From: Termitomyces sp. T153
Taxonomy: Eukaryota; Basidiomycota; Agaricomycetes; Agaricales; Lyophyllaceae
Assembly (NCBI GenBank): GCA_018296165.2
Contig: JACKQL020000049.1
Coordinates: 310,001 to 374,000, forward strand
Length of the DNA stretch: 64,000 nt
Direction of reading: 5' to 3'
Below, one piece after another: positions 49,445 to 60,609 of this stretch. A model generated the notes under the pieces. It searched no databases. It was not told the origin of the DNA and saw nothing but the letters and a program-made list of their open reading frames with translations. The position numbers were made by a program, and so were the translations under genes. Numbering within the stretch: position 1 is the first letter of the stretch; every line of letters starts with the position of its first letter.

Positions 49445-50636
49445 TGCCTGATGCTGAGGGATCACTGCAGAAGGCAAGTGAGAGGGTGCATGTGCAACAA
49501 ACAAAGTCCTAACCCCTCCAAATTAGGCAAAGGCCTCCATGGAATAACACTGCCCAAGATGTAAAGCCCATATGCAATGAAGATGAGTCATGGTAAATGG
49601 TATCAAGAGTTGACAAGGAAGGATGGGTAGGGGTCAGATCCATCTGAATATAGGCAAAAAAGTGGAATATTTTAATGTTCTGTGAAATGCACATGGGAAG
49701 ATGCCAGGCCAAAGCACCACAGCAAAGAATCCAAGATACTAGGCCAGATACTGAACAGTGAGGAATGGTATGGGTAGGAATGGAAGGGGGTGAAGAAAGC
49801 AACTCAGAAACAGCCTAGAAGAACCTTGGAAGATATGTTCAGCAAGGACAGAGTTATAGGGTGGAGTGATAGGGTTGATGAATGATGATGACAATGTTGA
49901 GCAAGGACTGTGGCTTGGATTAGTGCAAAACCAGGTATTTCTGGAAAGTAGAGATTGATGTGAGTCCAGCAGTGCAGATATTAAGGGAAATGGTCCCACA
50001 GATCATAAGATATTTGTGATTGATGTTTGAAACAATGATGACAGCACTGAGAGGGAACTGTTGCTTGGATTGGTACAAAGCCAGGTATTGCTGGATAGTG
50101 CTTGTTGAAGCACATCCAACAGTGCTAAAATTGAGGGAAATGGCCAAGCAGATCACAGGATATTAGTAAATCAGTGATTGAGCATAACATTGAGCATTGA
50201 GCATGAAGGGTGGGTGTATAGAGGCAATCCAGGTATTGGAATTGTCCTGGAAATGAGGGAAGAAGGTGCAAAAGAAACTGAGTTGAACCTAACACTCCTT
50301 CCCAAGATATGACCTGAAGTCTCCTGATGACAACCACCTCTCATCCTCGAACACCTCACATCCAGCCCAAAACCCTCTCCAATCCTTCCAACAAGGAAGG
50401 AACCTTCAATAGCAGAAAGGAAGGTTACAAAGAGGTCCAGAAATGGGTCCAGAAGTCAAAGGGAAACAGAGATATGGTGGAACAGCCAGTTCTGTAATGT
50501 TTCTGTTACAGTTTGTGCAGCTTACAATTCACACTTCATAAGTTAAAACCAGTCATGATTCTGTCTATGAAGTATGAAGTAAGGCACTACCTTACATAAG
50601 TACAGTAAAGGGATTTATAGGTAGCATTAGGAATGC

Positions 50637-50668
<32 letters not shown>
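50637..50668. repeat. (AAT)n microsatellite
   Basis: About ten AAT units within the internal region of the TRIM-like element. Confidence 0.9.
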
Positions 50669-50746
50669 TAAACACCTAGTAATGGGGTATTCCATTACAA
50701 GTTCTCCACTATAGCATGGAGCCACTGGGGCTGAATACACAAAAAA

Positions 50747-50902
50747 TGTAACAGTTGGTTATGAGTGAGCCTCAGTCCCAAGTCCTAAGTGCATATGATA
50801 ATTCTATAGTGTAAAAGGTGACTACACAGTGGTAAGGACAAAGACTAGGGGGGTGGCTGTGCTACTATGTCCAAAATCCGCTAGAGGGCCCAGTCTGTTA
50901 TA
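50747..50902 (-). repeat. Right short LTR of the TRIM-like element
   Basis: 156 bp; 3' end reads GTTATA, a decayed TTACA. Confidence 0.7.
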
Positions 50903-50907
50903 GGTGA

Positions 50908-51726
50908 ACAAACGGATATATCTCAAGTGGGGTTCAGATCCCATTCTCACTGGGCATGATACCTAGTACCAAAGTAATGCATTAATTGGCATGAAACAAT
51001 CAGTGCAGTGATCCAGGATTGGCCTTACATCCTCATATGCCATAATGCAGTTACACTCAGGAGTTGTTACAACCAAAAGCAAAGAACACTCTCAATAAGG
51101 AGAGCAAGCTCCCCTTATAAGATATACTGTCCTAAAAATTAACCAAACATCAAACCAAACCACTAACAAACCTAACAAAACTTAACTGCTAACATTAACA
51201 ATCCTAACCAGTTCACCAGCTAACCTGTGAGAGCAGTAGACAGGTCTCTCCCAGGGTATGTATTATCTCTGACTTATAATGTTTCAATTGTTCTGTTGGT
51301 GTAATAGTTATTATAGAAACTTTGTTGTATCATGTATCATAGTTGTTGGTTTAATTTTCCCCATATGCATTTTTGTTCACTAAGTAATGCATTACCATCC
51401 TTAATACAATACTGGTATGTAGAACATCCACTAGCAAGAAAAATGCCTTATGTTATCTAATGTTCCAATCCACTCTGTCTGGAAGAGATAGAGTCTGATG
51501 CAGTTCACTGAAAACAATACATACAAAACATTAGTGCCTAGTAGTCTCTAGTAGTCTTTTTGTGTGTATACCACTTTGAAGCATTGAATAGCTGGGTGAG
51601 ACATACATATCATGGCAGTTGCCAGATAGGCAACAAAAGTCTGAATTAGGAGACTATGTAGTAGCCTGTCAATCATTAGGTAACAAACAGCAAGATCAAT
51701 CATATTTTGTGATTTGTGATTCTATG
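50908..51726. other. CG-poor spacer, nothing recognised
   Basis: No frame with a recognisable product and no clear repeat boundaries; probably old repeat debris. Confidence 0.4.
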
Positions 51727-51734
51727 GTATGTAG

Positions 51735-52481
51735 AGGCCCTGGAAAGCTCCCTAGAAACCTTGTCTGCAAAATAGAGGATTCAACAGGAAATTTTGGCCA
51801 AATTTAAGTCCCAAATTTGGGGATTTGAGGCCTCTGATGAGGCAACCTTGGTCTGTAATGTTGCGGATTTGAGGCTCAGCAAGACAAAATTTTTGGGATT
51901 TTGACAACAACATTCTGAGAATTCGAGGCAATCTGAGTCCCTTAATTGAGGTGTATGACAGGTTTGCAATGTAAATTTATGTATCAACTTGTTACATGTG
52001 TGATAGCACAACAAATCACATTGTTGCCCCAATAATCCTCACCTCAGTAATTTTCAGTCTCCATACGCATGCCTCTGTTAACAGTCAGTCATCTTTAACC
52101 TTGGGCTTATGCACTTGTCGGTGATGATGTTCTTCACAAATCTGTGTTACCCCTTGCAGCATTGTGATGGAATGTTTTGCATTGCACAAAACTGAAGCCC
52201 ATTCTTGCCAAAGCACTGGTTCTGAACATTTGCATTCCAATTGGAAGGCTATCTCGTAGATAGACTCAAGATATGGTTAGCTATATAGCTCAGTTTCACG
52301 ACATTCGTGCCAATGTTGGGTGAACAGAACAAAACAATGAAAAAATGAGAATTTCATTTTTGAGACATATGTTTTGCAAATGTTGTCCGTTATTGCGGAT
52401 TTGAGTTCCCAAAAATAGCGGATTTGAGGCCGAGATTTAGGAACTTTTCGGACGAGGTTTCTTGGGAGCTTCCCGGGGCCT
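51735..52481. mobile_element. hAT-type MITE, copy 1
   Basis: 747 bp with terminal inverted repeats (AGGCCCTGGAAAGCTCCC at the left; the right end is its imperfect complement GGGAGCTTCCCGGGGCCT) and a perfect 8-bp target duplication GTATGTAG (51727-51734, 52482-52489), the length typical of hAT elements. Several direct copies of a GCGGATTTGAGG-like motif lie near both ends. Non-coding. Confidence 0.85.
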
Positions 52482-52489
52482 GTATGTAG

Positions 52490-52823
52490 GCTGTTACACT
52501 GTGAGATCAGAGCCAATTGAGTGACGAAGGAAGGTTGGTGCCGCACAAGAGTGCTCAGTTGAAGAGGAGGCAGTAGTGACCATAGGTAAAGAGCCACTAA
52601 TTACAAAGTCAGACATGGTAAGGGTTTTCGAGCACTGAGGCCTGTGAGGCCTGAGGCGTACTTTGGTACTAGATGATCGATTTGTTTGGTTAGGCTTGGT
52701 AGTCACCCCAATTATAGAGGTCAGTTAACTATTGGACTTGCTCGTCTCCACGCGCTCCCTCCACTTGTATTTCCCTTTCTCTTGATCTTTTATATTTCTG
52801 TACCCTCCCAATCCAAAGTCGAG
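52490..52823. other. RAS1 upstream region
   Basis: No gene seen. A pyrimidine-rich stretch (CCCTTTCTCTTGATC) lies about 50 bp before the start codon, a common feature of fungal core promoters. Confidence 0.4.
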
Positions 52824-53907
52824 ATGACTTCCAGGGTGCGTTGTGGTCCAACTTTGATCACTGCTCTCACAAGCTGCCACTAATGCACATCATTACGGTA
52901 GGCACAATTTTTGCGCGAGTACAAGCTCGTCGTTGTCGGTGGTGGTGGTAAGCACAGGGACTCCAAAATTTGTGGCATGTAGTAACTTAAATATGTTAAT
53001 GGCAAGGTGTCGGCAAGTCTGCCCTGACGATCCAGTTCATCCAGAGTCATTTCGTGGACGAGTATGACCCGACAATCGAGGGTACGTTTACGTTATCAAT
53101 GAAATTCTACACTAAATTCTACGCGTATTAGACTCGTATCGCAAGCAATGCGTAATTGACGATGAAGTTGCACTCTTGGATGTTCTTGACACGGCGGGCC
53201 AGGAAGAGTATGGGTACGTCTCTCCTACCACTTCGGTGTCATGTCTGGTGTCGCGTGTATGCGGCGGTTGGTCATTTTTAAACCTTCTTGAAAGACTGAT
53301 ATCAATTTTGTTCTTTATACGTCTCATTTGAAAGAACTGACAATTTTTGATGTGCAGGGCCATGCGGGAACAGTATATGCGCACGGGCGAGGGCTTCCTT
53401 CTTGTCTACTCCATCACGTCACGGAACTCCTTTGAGGAAATTAGCACGTTCCATCAGCAAATTCTCCGAGTAAAGGACCAGGACTCGTTCCCCGTCATCG
53501 TCGTTGCAAACAAGTGTGATCTCGAGTATGAGCGCCAAGTAGGAATGAATGGCATGTCTATCGAGAGCTACTCGGCTTATTGTTGGGCTAACATGTTGGT
53601 ATGTTGTAGAGGGTCGTGACCTTGCGAAGCACTTCGGCTGCAAGTTCATTGAGACCTCAGCCAAGCAACGCACCAATGTCGACGAGGCTTTCAGTAACCT
53701 CGTACGTGAAATCAGGAAATATAACAGGGTGAACTTATCTGCCCCCCGACTATATGGCAACTTATCGCTGACATTTTTTCACAGGAACAACACACCGGAC
53801 GACCCACACCTATGGGAGTAACTAGTGGTGTTCCTGGCGTATATGGCGATAAGAACGCACATGACGATCCACATGGTGGTTGCTGCTCCGGTTGTGTTGT
53901 TCTTTAA
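52824..53907 (+). CDS. RAS1: Ras1-type small GTPase
   Basis: Seven exons (651 nt, 216 aa); introns 52836-52901, 52948-53006, 53082-53131, 53214-53357, 53552-53609 and 53729-53784. The protein starts [16 protein letters not shown]. It has the P-loop GGGGVGKS, switch I YDPTIEDSYR, switch [16 protein letters not shown] and ETSAK nucleotide-specificity motifs, and ends CCSGCVVL. The final CVVL is a CAAX box for prenylation (Leu favours geranylgeranylation), with upstream cysteines available for palmitoylation, so it acts at membranes in cAMP, MAPK and polarity signalling. Residues equivalent to human G12, G13 and Q61 are wild type. The fifth intron must begin with GC (GC-AG) to give the conserved RQVGMNEGRDLA. 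Intact. Confidence 0.92.
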
Positions 53908-54230
53908 GAAGGGTACATCTTTGATTCCTTCTCAATCCGCGCGTGCTCTATCTCTTCCCCATCCTCTCATCTATTTTACCAGTAGCATTCAATTTTTCTG
54001 TCTTGTTAACAATTGTGGAAGGCTTTGTCGGAACTGAAAGAAATCTGTGTACATATACTTTAGAACCGTCTCAACTTGATGATCCATATATTATCGTTCT
54101 CATCTGAATCTGTAGTACAGTGTTTACCCGGGAAATGGCCACAAGCCTTTGTTTTGCCTTGCTAACCTTGGTTCACATTGGCATGCTTATAGAATTGGTA
54201 CGAGACTGCCTGAACTCTGTATCTGATAGT
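53908..54230. other. Convergent 3' region between RAS1 and the CIA30 gene
   Basis: About 320 bp containing both 3' ends. No additional gene seen. Confidence 0.5.
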
Positions 54231-55251
54231 TTATGGTTCCTGATTGACGTTGTGATACTCCAATGGTGGTAGCTTCTCCCCTGAAAGACGTAATTTTTGA
54301 GAATCGTGGGCACTGCTGCACAAAAGATATGTAGATTGACCTGGCGAAGTCCTTATGACATCTTCTTCGTTTACAATTCGGATCGAATCAATGCCCAGTT
54401 CATAATGGCCTGATATGCCACTATTGCCCCCCAGGATAGAGATGCCAATGCTGCGAATCCCATCTCTAGCCATTGCAATTTGATTTTCAGATAGTTCACC
54501 AGAATTTGTTCGAACAAAATTCTCAAACGGTAGCTAGAAAGTTGCAGTGTCCATCACAGTTCCCTTGATAACGTATGGGGTAACTTACATAGACATCTTC
54601 CCAGGAGTTGTCATGCCGTTGGAAATATATTCGGTGTTGCCATAAGTCAGACGACATAGGCCCGTTCGTTTGAATGTTCGCAAAGAATGAGTTGCGAGTC
54701 TTTGGGTCGCCGCCTACTCGAACGCGTAATGCGAGATAGGCATGCATAGATACGTCCTCAGTGATATTCCCGAACAGGGTGGGTCTTTTCTGTCGTGTAT
54801 ACGTGTATATTCTAGTGAATTATCAGCCATTGCTTGGAAAAACGCCAAAACGCACCTTATTTCGAAGCCCTGCATACCCACTACGTATCTTACCCTCCAT
54901 GCCAGGTTTGACTCCAAGCCGCATTTCTCCCCAGAATCTGCCTGTAGCTGTGCGTCCGATGCTTTCATTGATCTTGGACGATGTCTCCAGATCTAAATGA
55001 GTTGTCGATAACCCTCCAATATCACCATCGCAGCCCGTCGCAAATCCCTGGACCTCTTCTGGAGAGTTAAAGGAAAAGAGTACTTTGGGAGCACGGGAGA
55101 CAGGATTTGCCCCCTCCATGCGTATCACTGCGGCAACGTGGATGTCAGCTGAAAGCGATGCAAAAAAGACGTAGCCTTTACTCTTAGAGGCGCTTGTCAG
55201 AAAAATCTGAGCTGACCTGTTAAGGTATTGTGATAGACGATGCTGTGCCAT
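54231..55251 (-). CDS. CIA30/NDUFAF1-type mitochondrial complex I assembly factor
   Basis: Three exons (55251-54856, 54789-54589, 54533-54231) sum to 900 nt, 299 aa. A basic, hydroxylated N-terminus (MAQHRLSQYLNRSAQIFLTS) fits mitochondrial import. The CIA30 fold is recognisable: SPEEVQGFATGCDGDIGG, GRFWGEMRLGV, RPTLFGNITEDVS, YLALRVRVGGDPKTRNSFF, WQHRIYFQR, DNSWEDVYLPFENF, then IRSIGISILGG and YELGIDSIRIV. CIA30 family proteins bind assembly intermediates of NADH:ubiquinone oxidoreductase. Residues after the presequence (KGYVFFASLSADIHV) could hide a further small intron, so the N-terminal third is less certain. Convergent with RAS1; a hAT MITE lies 98 bp upstream of the start. Confidence 0.85.
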
Positions 55252-55349
55252 GACAATAGACTGGAGAAAAGTGGAGAACGCGTTTGACGTCAGGCTAATC
55301 ACGTGAGAATTGGGAGTGCAACCACGCTTTACCATGATCCAATTGTGGA

Positions 55350-55940
55350 AGGCCCTAGGAAGCTCCTGAGAAACCTTGTCCGCAAGATAGCGGATTTGAG
55401 GGGAAATTTTGGCTCAATCTAAGTCCCAACTTTGCGGATTTGAGGCCTCTGATGAGGCAATCTTGGTCCGTAGATATTGCGGATTTGAGGCTCAGCGAGA
55501 TGAAATTTTTGAGATTTTGACACCAAAATTCTGAGCATTCGAGGCAATCTGAGTCCCTTAATTGAGGTGTATGACAGGTTTGCAACGTCAATTTACGTAT
55601 CAACTTGTGTCATCCTCGCCTCAGTAATTTCCAGTATGCCTGATGAGGTCAAAACACGAGAAGCTCTCTTGAGTAGGGCACGAGGGGTGTTCTGAAGATT
55701 CACATTCCAGGTGGTAGGCTATCTCGTAGATAGACTCAACATATAGTTGCACAACATCAGTGCCAACGTTGAGCGAACAGAAAAAAAAACAATGAAAAAA
55801 ATGAAAATTTCCTTTTTTTCAGACACATGTTTTGCATATGTTGTCCATTATTGCGGATTTGAGGCCCCAAAAATAGCGGACCTTGAGGCCGAGATTTCGG
55901 AAATTTCCGGACAAGGTTTCTCGGGAGCTTCCTGGGGCCT
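55350..55940. mobile_element. hAT-type MITE, copy 2
   Basis: 591 bp, same family and orientation as 51735-52481, starting AGGCCCTAGGAAGCTCC, with a perfect 8-bp duplication ATTGTGGA (55342-55349, 55941-55948). It retains more CG in its GCGGATTTGAGG motifs and has a shorter interior. Confidence 0.85.
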
Positions 55941-55948
55941 ATTGTGGA

Positions 55949-58280
55949 GCCAAATTAAACCTAGGTTGATTCCTAGTAACAATTTTGCTAATCAAAGGAA
56001 TACTCAAGGAAAGCAGGGAAAGTCATCCATCCAAAAAAAATAAGGGGTCAAATCCAATTATATGCACCCATCATTGATGTGTGATCATTGATGATTGATC
56101 CCTACTTATCTAAACCAAGAAGGATGTCATCACCTCATGATGCAAAAGAAATAAACTGCAAATGGCCTAGTAGTAGCTCAGTAGTAGCTGTTATTTGACT
56201 CTATTGGTTGGAATTGGTAGTATGGACAATTGATCTGTGTCTCAACACAAGAACAGGTTGTTGATGATCAGTCAGTACAGGAAAAAGAGTCTGGTGTGGC
56301 TGATAATGAATGAGTATGGGTGTAGAAGTTGGGAGAGAGATGAAGAGAACTTTCAGAGACAAGCTTGTGACCAGGTGCTTGACATTGGGAGATTGTTCTA
56401 GCCTAGGGCTAGGAGATCAGTTGGTTACATTATACTCTGAAGCTGGGTCACAGCTGTAATACAAGCTCTCACTGTCATGTTTGCTGAGAGTCTAGGCAGA
56501 AGTTGGGCACTGCACACTGTGATCCACTGGTGTGCTTCTGTTCCAAACTAGGATCATGAGATTGAGTGCAATGTGGGGCAGTGTGCGGACCAATCAGTTT
56601 GTCAGAGCCTAGACCTAAGGAATGTTGACTGTGTGTTCTTTACTAACACTTGCTGTCAGCATGGATGGCTTGTTTATCTTCCTGTCATTCCAATAAAAGA
56701 CAAACTGAAACTTAACAGACAGGCCACCTTTGTGACCCTTGATTGAGCTGAAGTGTGGAATCCTAAGCATTGCAACACAAACCTCTAGGCTAATACTAAC
56801 TGAACCCAAAACCAAACCTTGACATCAAACCAGCATGCAATGTTGCTCATATTGGTGAATTTGTTGTTATTATTCCCACTGGTTGTTTACACTTTGTGTT
56901 TGACAGGAACCATGACACCGGTCAAGATCCTTCAAAATAAAGTTTATCAATGGGATTGAGTAGGACCAATTGACCCTCCCCCCCTACCAATCCATCAGAT
57001 GCCATCCATAAGCATGAAAAAGTACTACAATCATCCCAATCATCTTCTGTTTTGATTGGATGTGACATACTCATCAGTGGGTGGAATGACCTATCCCTTC
57101 CAAAGTTCTATCCTGCTGAATGTGGGCTGGAGCAACCACTGAAGGATTCAATAGTAGGTGACCTGAATGAAGGGTCAGATAGCTTCTATCCAATGTCCAA
57201 TGCTCCTTGGAAGGATGATGTCCCATTGATCTCTCCTTCTTGGACAAAGGATCAAGAACACAAAAAGTGTTGTAAAGCAGTCCTACATTGACAATATCTA
57301 ATGGCTGTCAATAAATAAGCCTACTTGCCTGTGTGCTTCAATGGCTTCAACTCACCTAACAAGAACCAACCTGTGTGAGCAAAAATCTCAGTTTCAAAAG
57401 GCACTGCAAAACCTGAAATGGACAGCAAGAGGGTCACAGAATAAGGGATGAGTAGAGCAATGTCTACAATTGATTAGATGATGATGATGATGTTCCATTT
57501 TATTTACTTTAAGATCTATTTTACATGTGAACATAGTGTCCTATGTCCTGCAGTTTGAAGGGGGTGGTAATTACGGACACATCCAATAGGTACTCCAACC
57601 AGACACCTTTTCAAGTGTGCCAGTCATGCCTCATAGCCATTTTACTACAATTTGATCCCATTGGAGTTCATACTACTTCCCACTGTAAAGTTCCTTGCCA
57701 TCTGCCACTAATGTGCCCTCCCAATATCTAAACTCAGCTACACTTGGCAAGGCTTAATTGGGATTGATTGGTGTAGGGCTTAGGAGCCTGATTGGCACAG
57801 TTCATGCCTTTCTCTAGTCAACCCTCAACCAAGGGCAGTCATGACTCTGCCCTTCCCCATGCCCAGATGCTATTTTTGGAGTACAAAATCCAGTTTGGGG
57901 ACCAGCAACAAGTTGGTTCAGTGACTAATTAGCCCACTCTTTTGGAAGACTGGAACTGATTGTGGGCCACACAGTACTTTGGCAGCCATTCCATACTATA
58001 TTAAACCATATTGTCATGCCTACCCATGCCATGACATGCTTGGTCAGCAAGATTCCTTCCCAGCACTTGGTCCAGACCCTCTCCCAAATCTGTCACACTG
58101 GGGAACCCTCTCTTTTTCTGATTGGACACAAGTGTGGTGGTCACCAAACCTCATTGTGTCACATGTTTATTGGTATGTTCCAAAGCAGCCTGCACAACAA
58201 AGCCTTCTTAGTCAATCACATACAAGCAGTGGCTTGGTGGCATTGAATAAGCCAGGTGCAGTGTCTATAGTGTTTTCCAC
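55949..58280. other. 2.3-kb CG-poor stretch without recognisable genes
   Basis: Frames up to about 110 codons exist (for example near 57,979-58,308) but none has a recognisable domain. Small GATGAT-type repeats lie near 57,480. The low CG content matches decayed repeats. Confidence 0.4.
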
Positions 58281-58400
58281 AAAAGGCTGTGTTACACACA
58301 GGAATTGAACTAATGACCCTGTGGTCCCACTCAGGAAGAGAGAAACATCCATAAGGACATGATGGTGCCAGCTGAGTCATTGTGCCCTTACAATTGATTA
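58281..58400 (-). repeat. Possible tRNA-derived SINE head
   Basis: On the minus strand a Pol III A-box-like TGACTCAGCTGG (58368-58379) is followed after about 56 nt by a B-box-like AGTTCAATTCC (58301-58311), i.e. GGTTCGAATCC with CG lost. The acceptor and T stems do not pair well, so this is not a working tRNA gene. Body and 3' end of a SINE were not delimited. Confidence 0.3.
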
Positions 58401-58620
58401 GAATCTATGATGAGATAAAGCTCCATTCTTCACCAAAGGGATAGCCTTTGATTGAAGTTCTTGAGTGTAGTATGATTCACCAAAGCATGCTCTTTGCAAT
58501 TTGAGCTGTGAAACAATGGTAAGTCTCTGCAACCCTTCCCAATGTCCAGTGCTCATGGGGATCTAATGCAAGCCTAATGCCCTCCCTGATATTCAATGTG
58601 CCATAGAGAACAAGGAAAAT

Positions 58621-58928
58621 TTTCAGAGTTAGAGTTTGAGGGGGATGATGTTTTGATCTAAGTCCAAGAAGAAATACTCAGTATGATACTTGCAGAGTGA
58701 ACAAACTGTATAATAAATACCTCAGTCCAAGAAGGAAAACTAGGTATATCAGTAAATAACAAGTATAGTAATCAATGTCATAATATACACACCTCAGTAC
58801 AATACTTGCAGAGTGAATGAACTGAGGTGTGATCTAATCAAAAAACTTATTTGAAGCAACTGGTAAGCAAACACACATGACATGGTAATGCAGGTGCGTC
58901 AAGTATCCATGGGCCTTACCCTTTAACA
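58621..58928 (-). repeat. 3' LTR of the Copia element
   Basis: TTTCAGAGTTAGAG to CCCTTTAACA on the plus strand (TGTTAAAGGG to CTCTGAAA in element orientation), 308 bp. Confidence 0.9.
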
Positions 58929-59122
58929 CTCCCACTTGTGTGGAGTTGCAATCCCATTGCCTTTGTAGATTTCCAGTGTTTTTTGTGTCCCAATGCTTTT
59001 GTGAATATATTGGCTACCATGTCTTCTATTGGCACATAATGAACAACAGCCTGTCCTTTTGACAAAAGGTCATCTTGGAGGTTATGGTATTTTTGTTGAA
59101 TATGTTTTGTTTGAGAGCAATA

Positions 59123-60609
59123 TTAGGCTTCTTTCATAAGGATGATAGCAGCTTGGTTGTTGCACAGGAGTTTGGATGGATCATGTTGTAGATGTCCAAT
59201 ATCCTTGAAGAAATCTTGCAGCCATGCTAAGTGTTGCCTGGTGTAGCACAATCCTATATACTCAGACTCTGTGGATGACAGTAATACCATTGTTTGATAT
59301 TTGCTTGCCCAACCAATAGCTCCTTGGACAGAAATGAAAACATATCCAGAAGTGGATTTTGAAGTATCAGGGTCCCCAGACCAATCTGCATCAGAATAAC
59401 CATGAAACAACATATCAATGCCAATGTTGTTCCTGTCAAATTTCAGTTCCATTTTGCTGGTTGTGTTGAGGTACCACAGGACTCTCTTGGCCACAATTCA
59501 ATGGTGTTGCTTTGGGTTTGAGTTGAAATGGCTAAGCACTCCAACTGCATAGGCTATGTCTGGTCACATACTCATCATTGCATACATTAAGGATTCAATG
59601 ATGCTGGAGTAGGACACTTGTTTGCCTTCAATTTTAGTTTCAAAAACCATGGCATTGTCTTTGGGATCATCAATGGTGGGTCTCAAACTTGAAGCCATAG
59701 GAGTCCAGGTGGGCTTTGAGCCCTCCATGCCACAGCATTCAAGCATAGATTTTATGTATTGTTCTTGTGAGATATAGATTGAGCAATTTGGGCAATTGCA
59801 TCTGATCTTGATTCCCAGTATCTATGTTGCTGCTCTCAAATCTCACATCTTAAAGGCTTCAGACAGCTTCTTTTTAATGGAGTTCATGAAGGGGCATGAG
59901 TTTGCTGCAAGAATAAAGTCATTGACATAGACCACAAGGAAGCATATTTTCTTTCCTTCTCTATAAATGTAAAGACAGGTCTCTGCATTCAGATGTGTGA
60001 AACTGAGGGCACAGAGTCTTTTATCCAATATCAAGTTCCAGGTTCTCCCTGCTTGCTTGAGTCCCTAGAGTGATCATTTGAGCTTTCAACAGTGTCCTTC
60101 CAGTATGAGAACACCTTCTGGAGGTGTCATGTATAGTTCTTCCTCTAACTCACCATTCAAGTAGGCAGTGGCTGTGTCCATTTGGTCAAGTTTGAGATTG
60201 TACTTTGTGGCTAGTGTGAGGATGATCCAAATGGATTCCAGATTTGCTACAGGCACCCAAATCTCTTTGTAATCAATTCCTTCCTTTTGAGTGAAACTGC
60301 AGGCAACTATGCAAACTTTGTAATGCTCAATGTGACCACTTTCATCATATTTTAATTGGAAGACTGATTTTGATGTGATTGGTTTCACTCCCTTTGGCAC
60401 AGGTATGATTTCAAATATGCTGTTGTCAATTAAGCTCTGTAATTCCCTTGCAGTGCAGCAGTCCATTTCTCCTTGTTTGGGCCTGAGAATGCCTCAGTGG
60501 CATTGTGTGGCACAGCATCATTTGGCAATGCACTCTGGGATATCCCAGCAAAGTAGATGTCTTCCTCTGACTCAGGCTCTGGTTTGCTATATGACTCGCT
60601 TGCATTGCT
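59123..60609 (-). pseudogene. Copia reverse transcriptase and RNase H (catalytic YVND)
   Basis: RT blocks: FEIIPVPKGVKPITSKSVFQ, YKVCIVACSFTQKEGIDY, LDQMDTATAYLNGELEEELY, then VVYVNDFILAANS where YVDD is expected (TAT GTC AAT GAC; GTC-GAT to GTC-AAT is a CpG-to-CpA step). Later segments GYSDADWSGDPDTSKSTSGY and LLSSTESEYIGLCYTRQHLA are the RNase H domain with its Asp and Glu residues. Stops near 60,035, 59,840 and 59,500 split the frame. Confidence 0.85.

Larger units (their letters stand above)
39904..50902 (-). mobile_element. Short-LTR non-coding (TRIM/LARD-like) retroelement hosting element D
   Basis: Two short direct repeats, 39904-40062 and 50747-50902, start TGCAACAGTTGG or TGTAACAGTTGG and end CATTACA or TGTTATA. 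They are flanked by GGTGG (39899-39903) and GGTGA (50903-50907), a near-perfect 5-bp duplication. In minus orientation a purine tract (GAAGGGGGA) directly precedes the 3' repeat, as in LTR elements. After removing element D and its TSD (40558-49449), about 1.8 kb of internal sequence remains with no recognisable gag or pol, so it is non-autonomous or too decayed to read. Confidence 0.65.

Noticed and set aside
57480..57500. GATGATGAT run as a meaningful tandem repeat
   Set aside because: Only a few units; no larger array.
58281..58400. A functional tRNA gene
   Set aside because: Acceptor and T stems do not pair and the B box lacks its CG; at most a SINE head.
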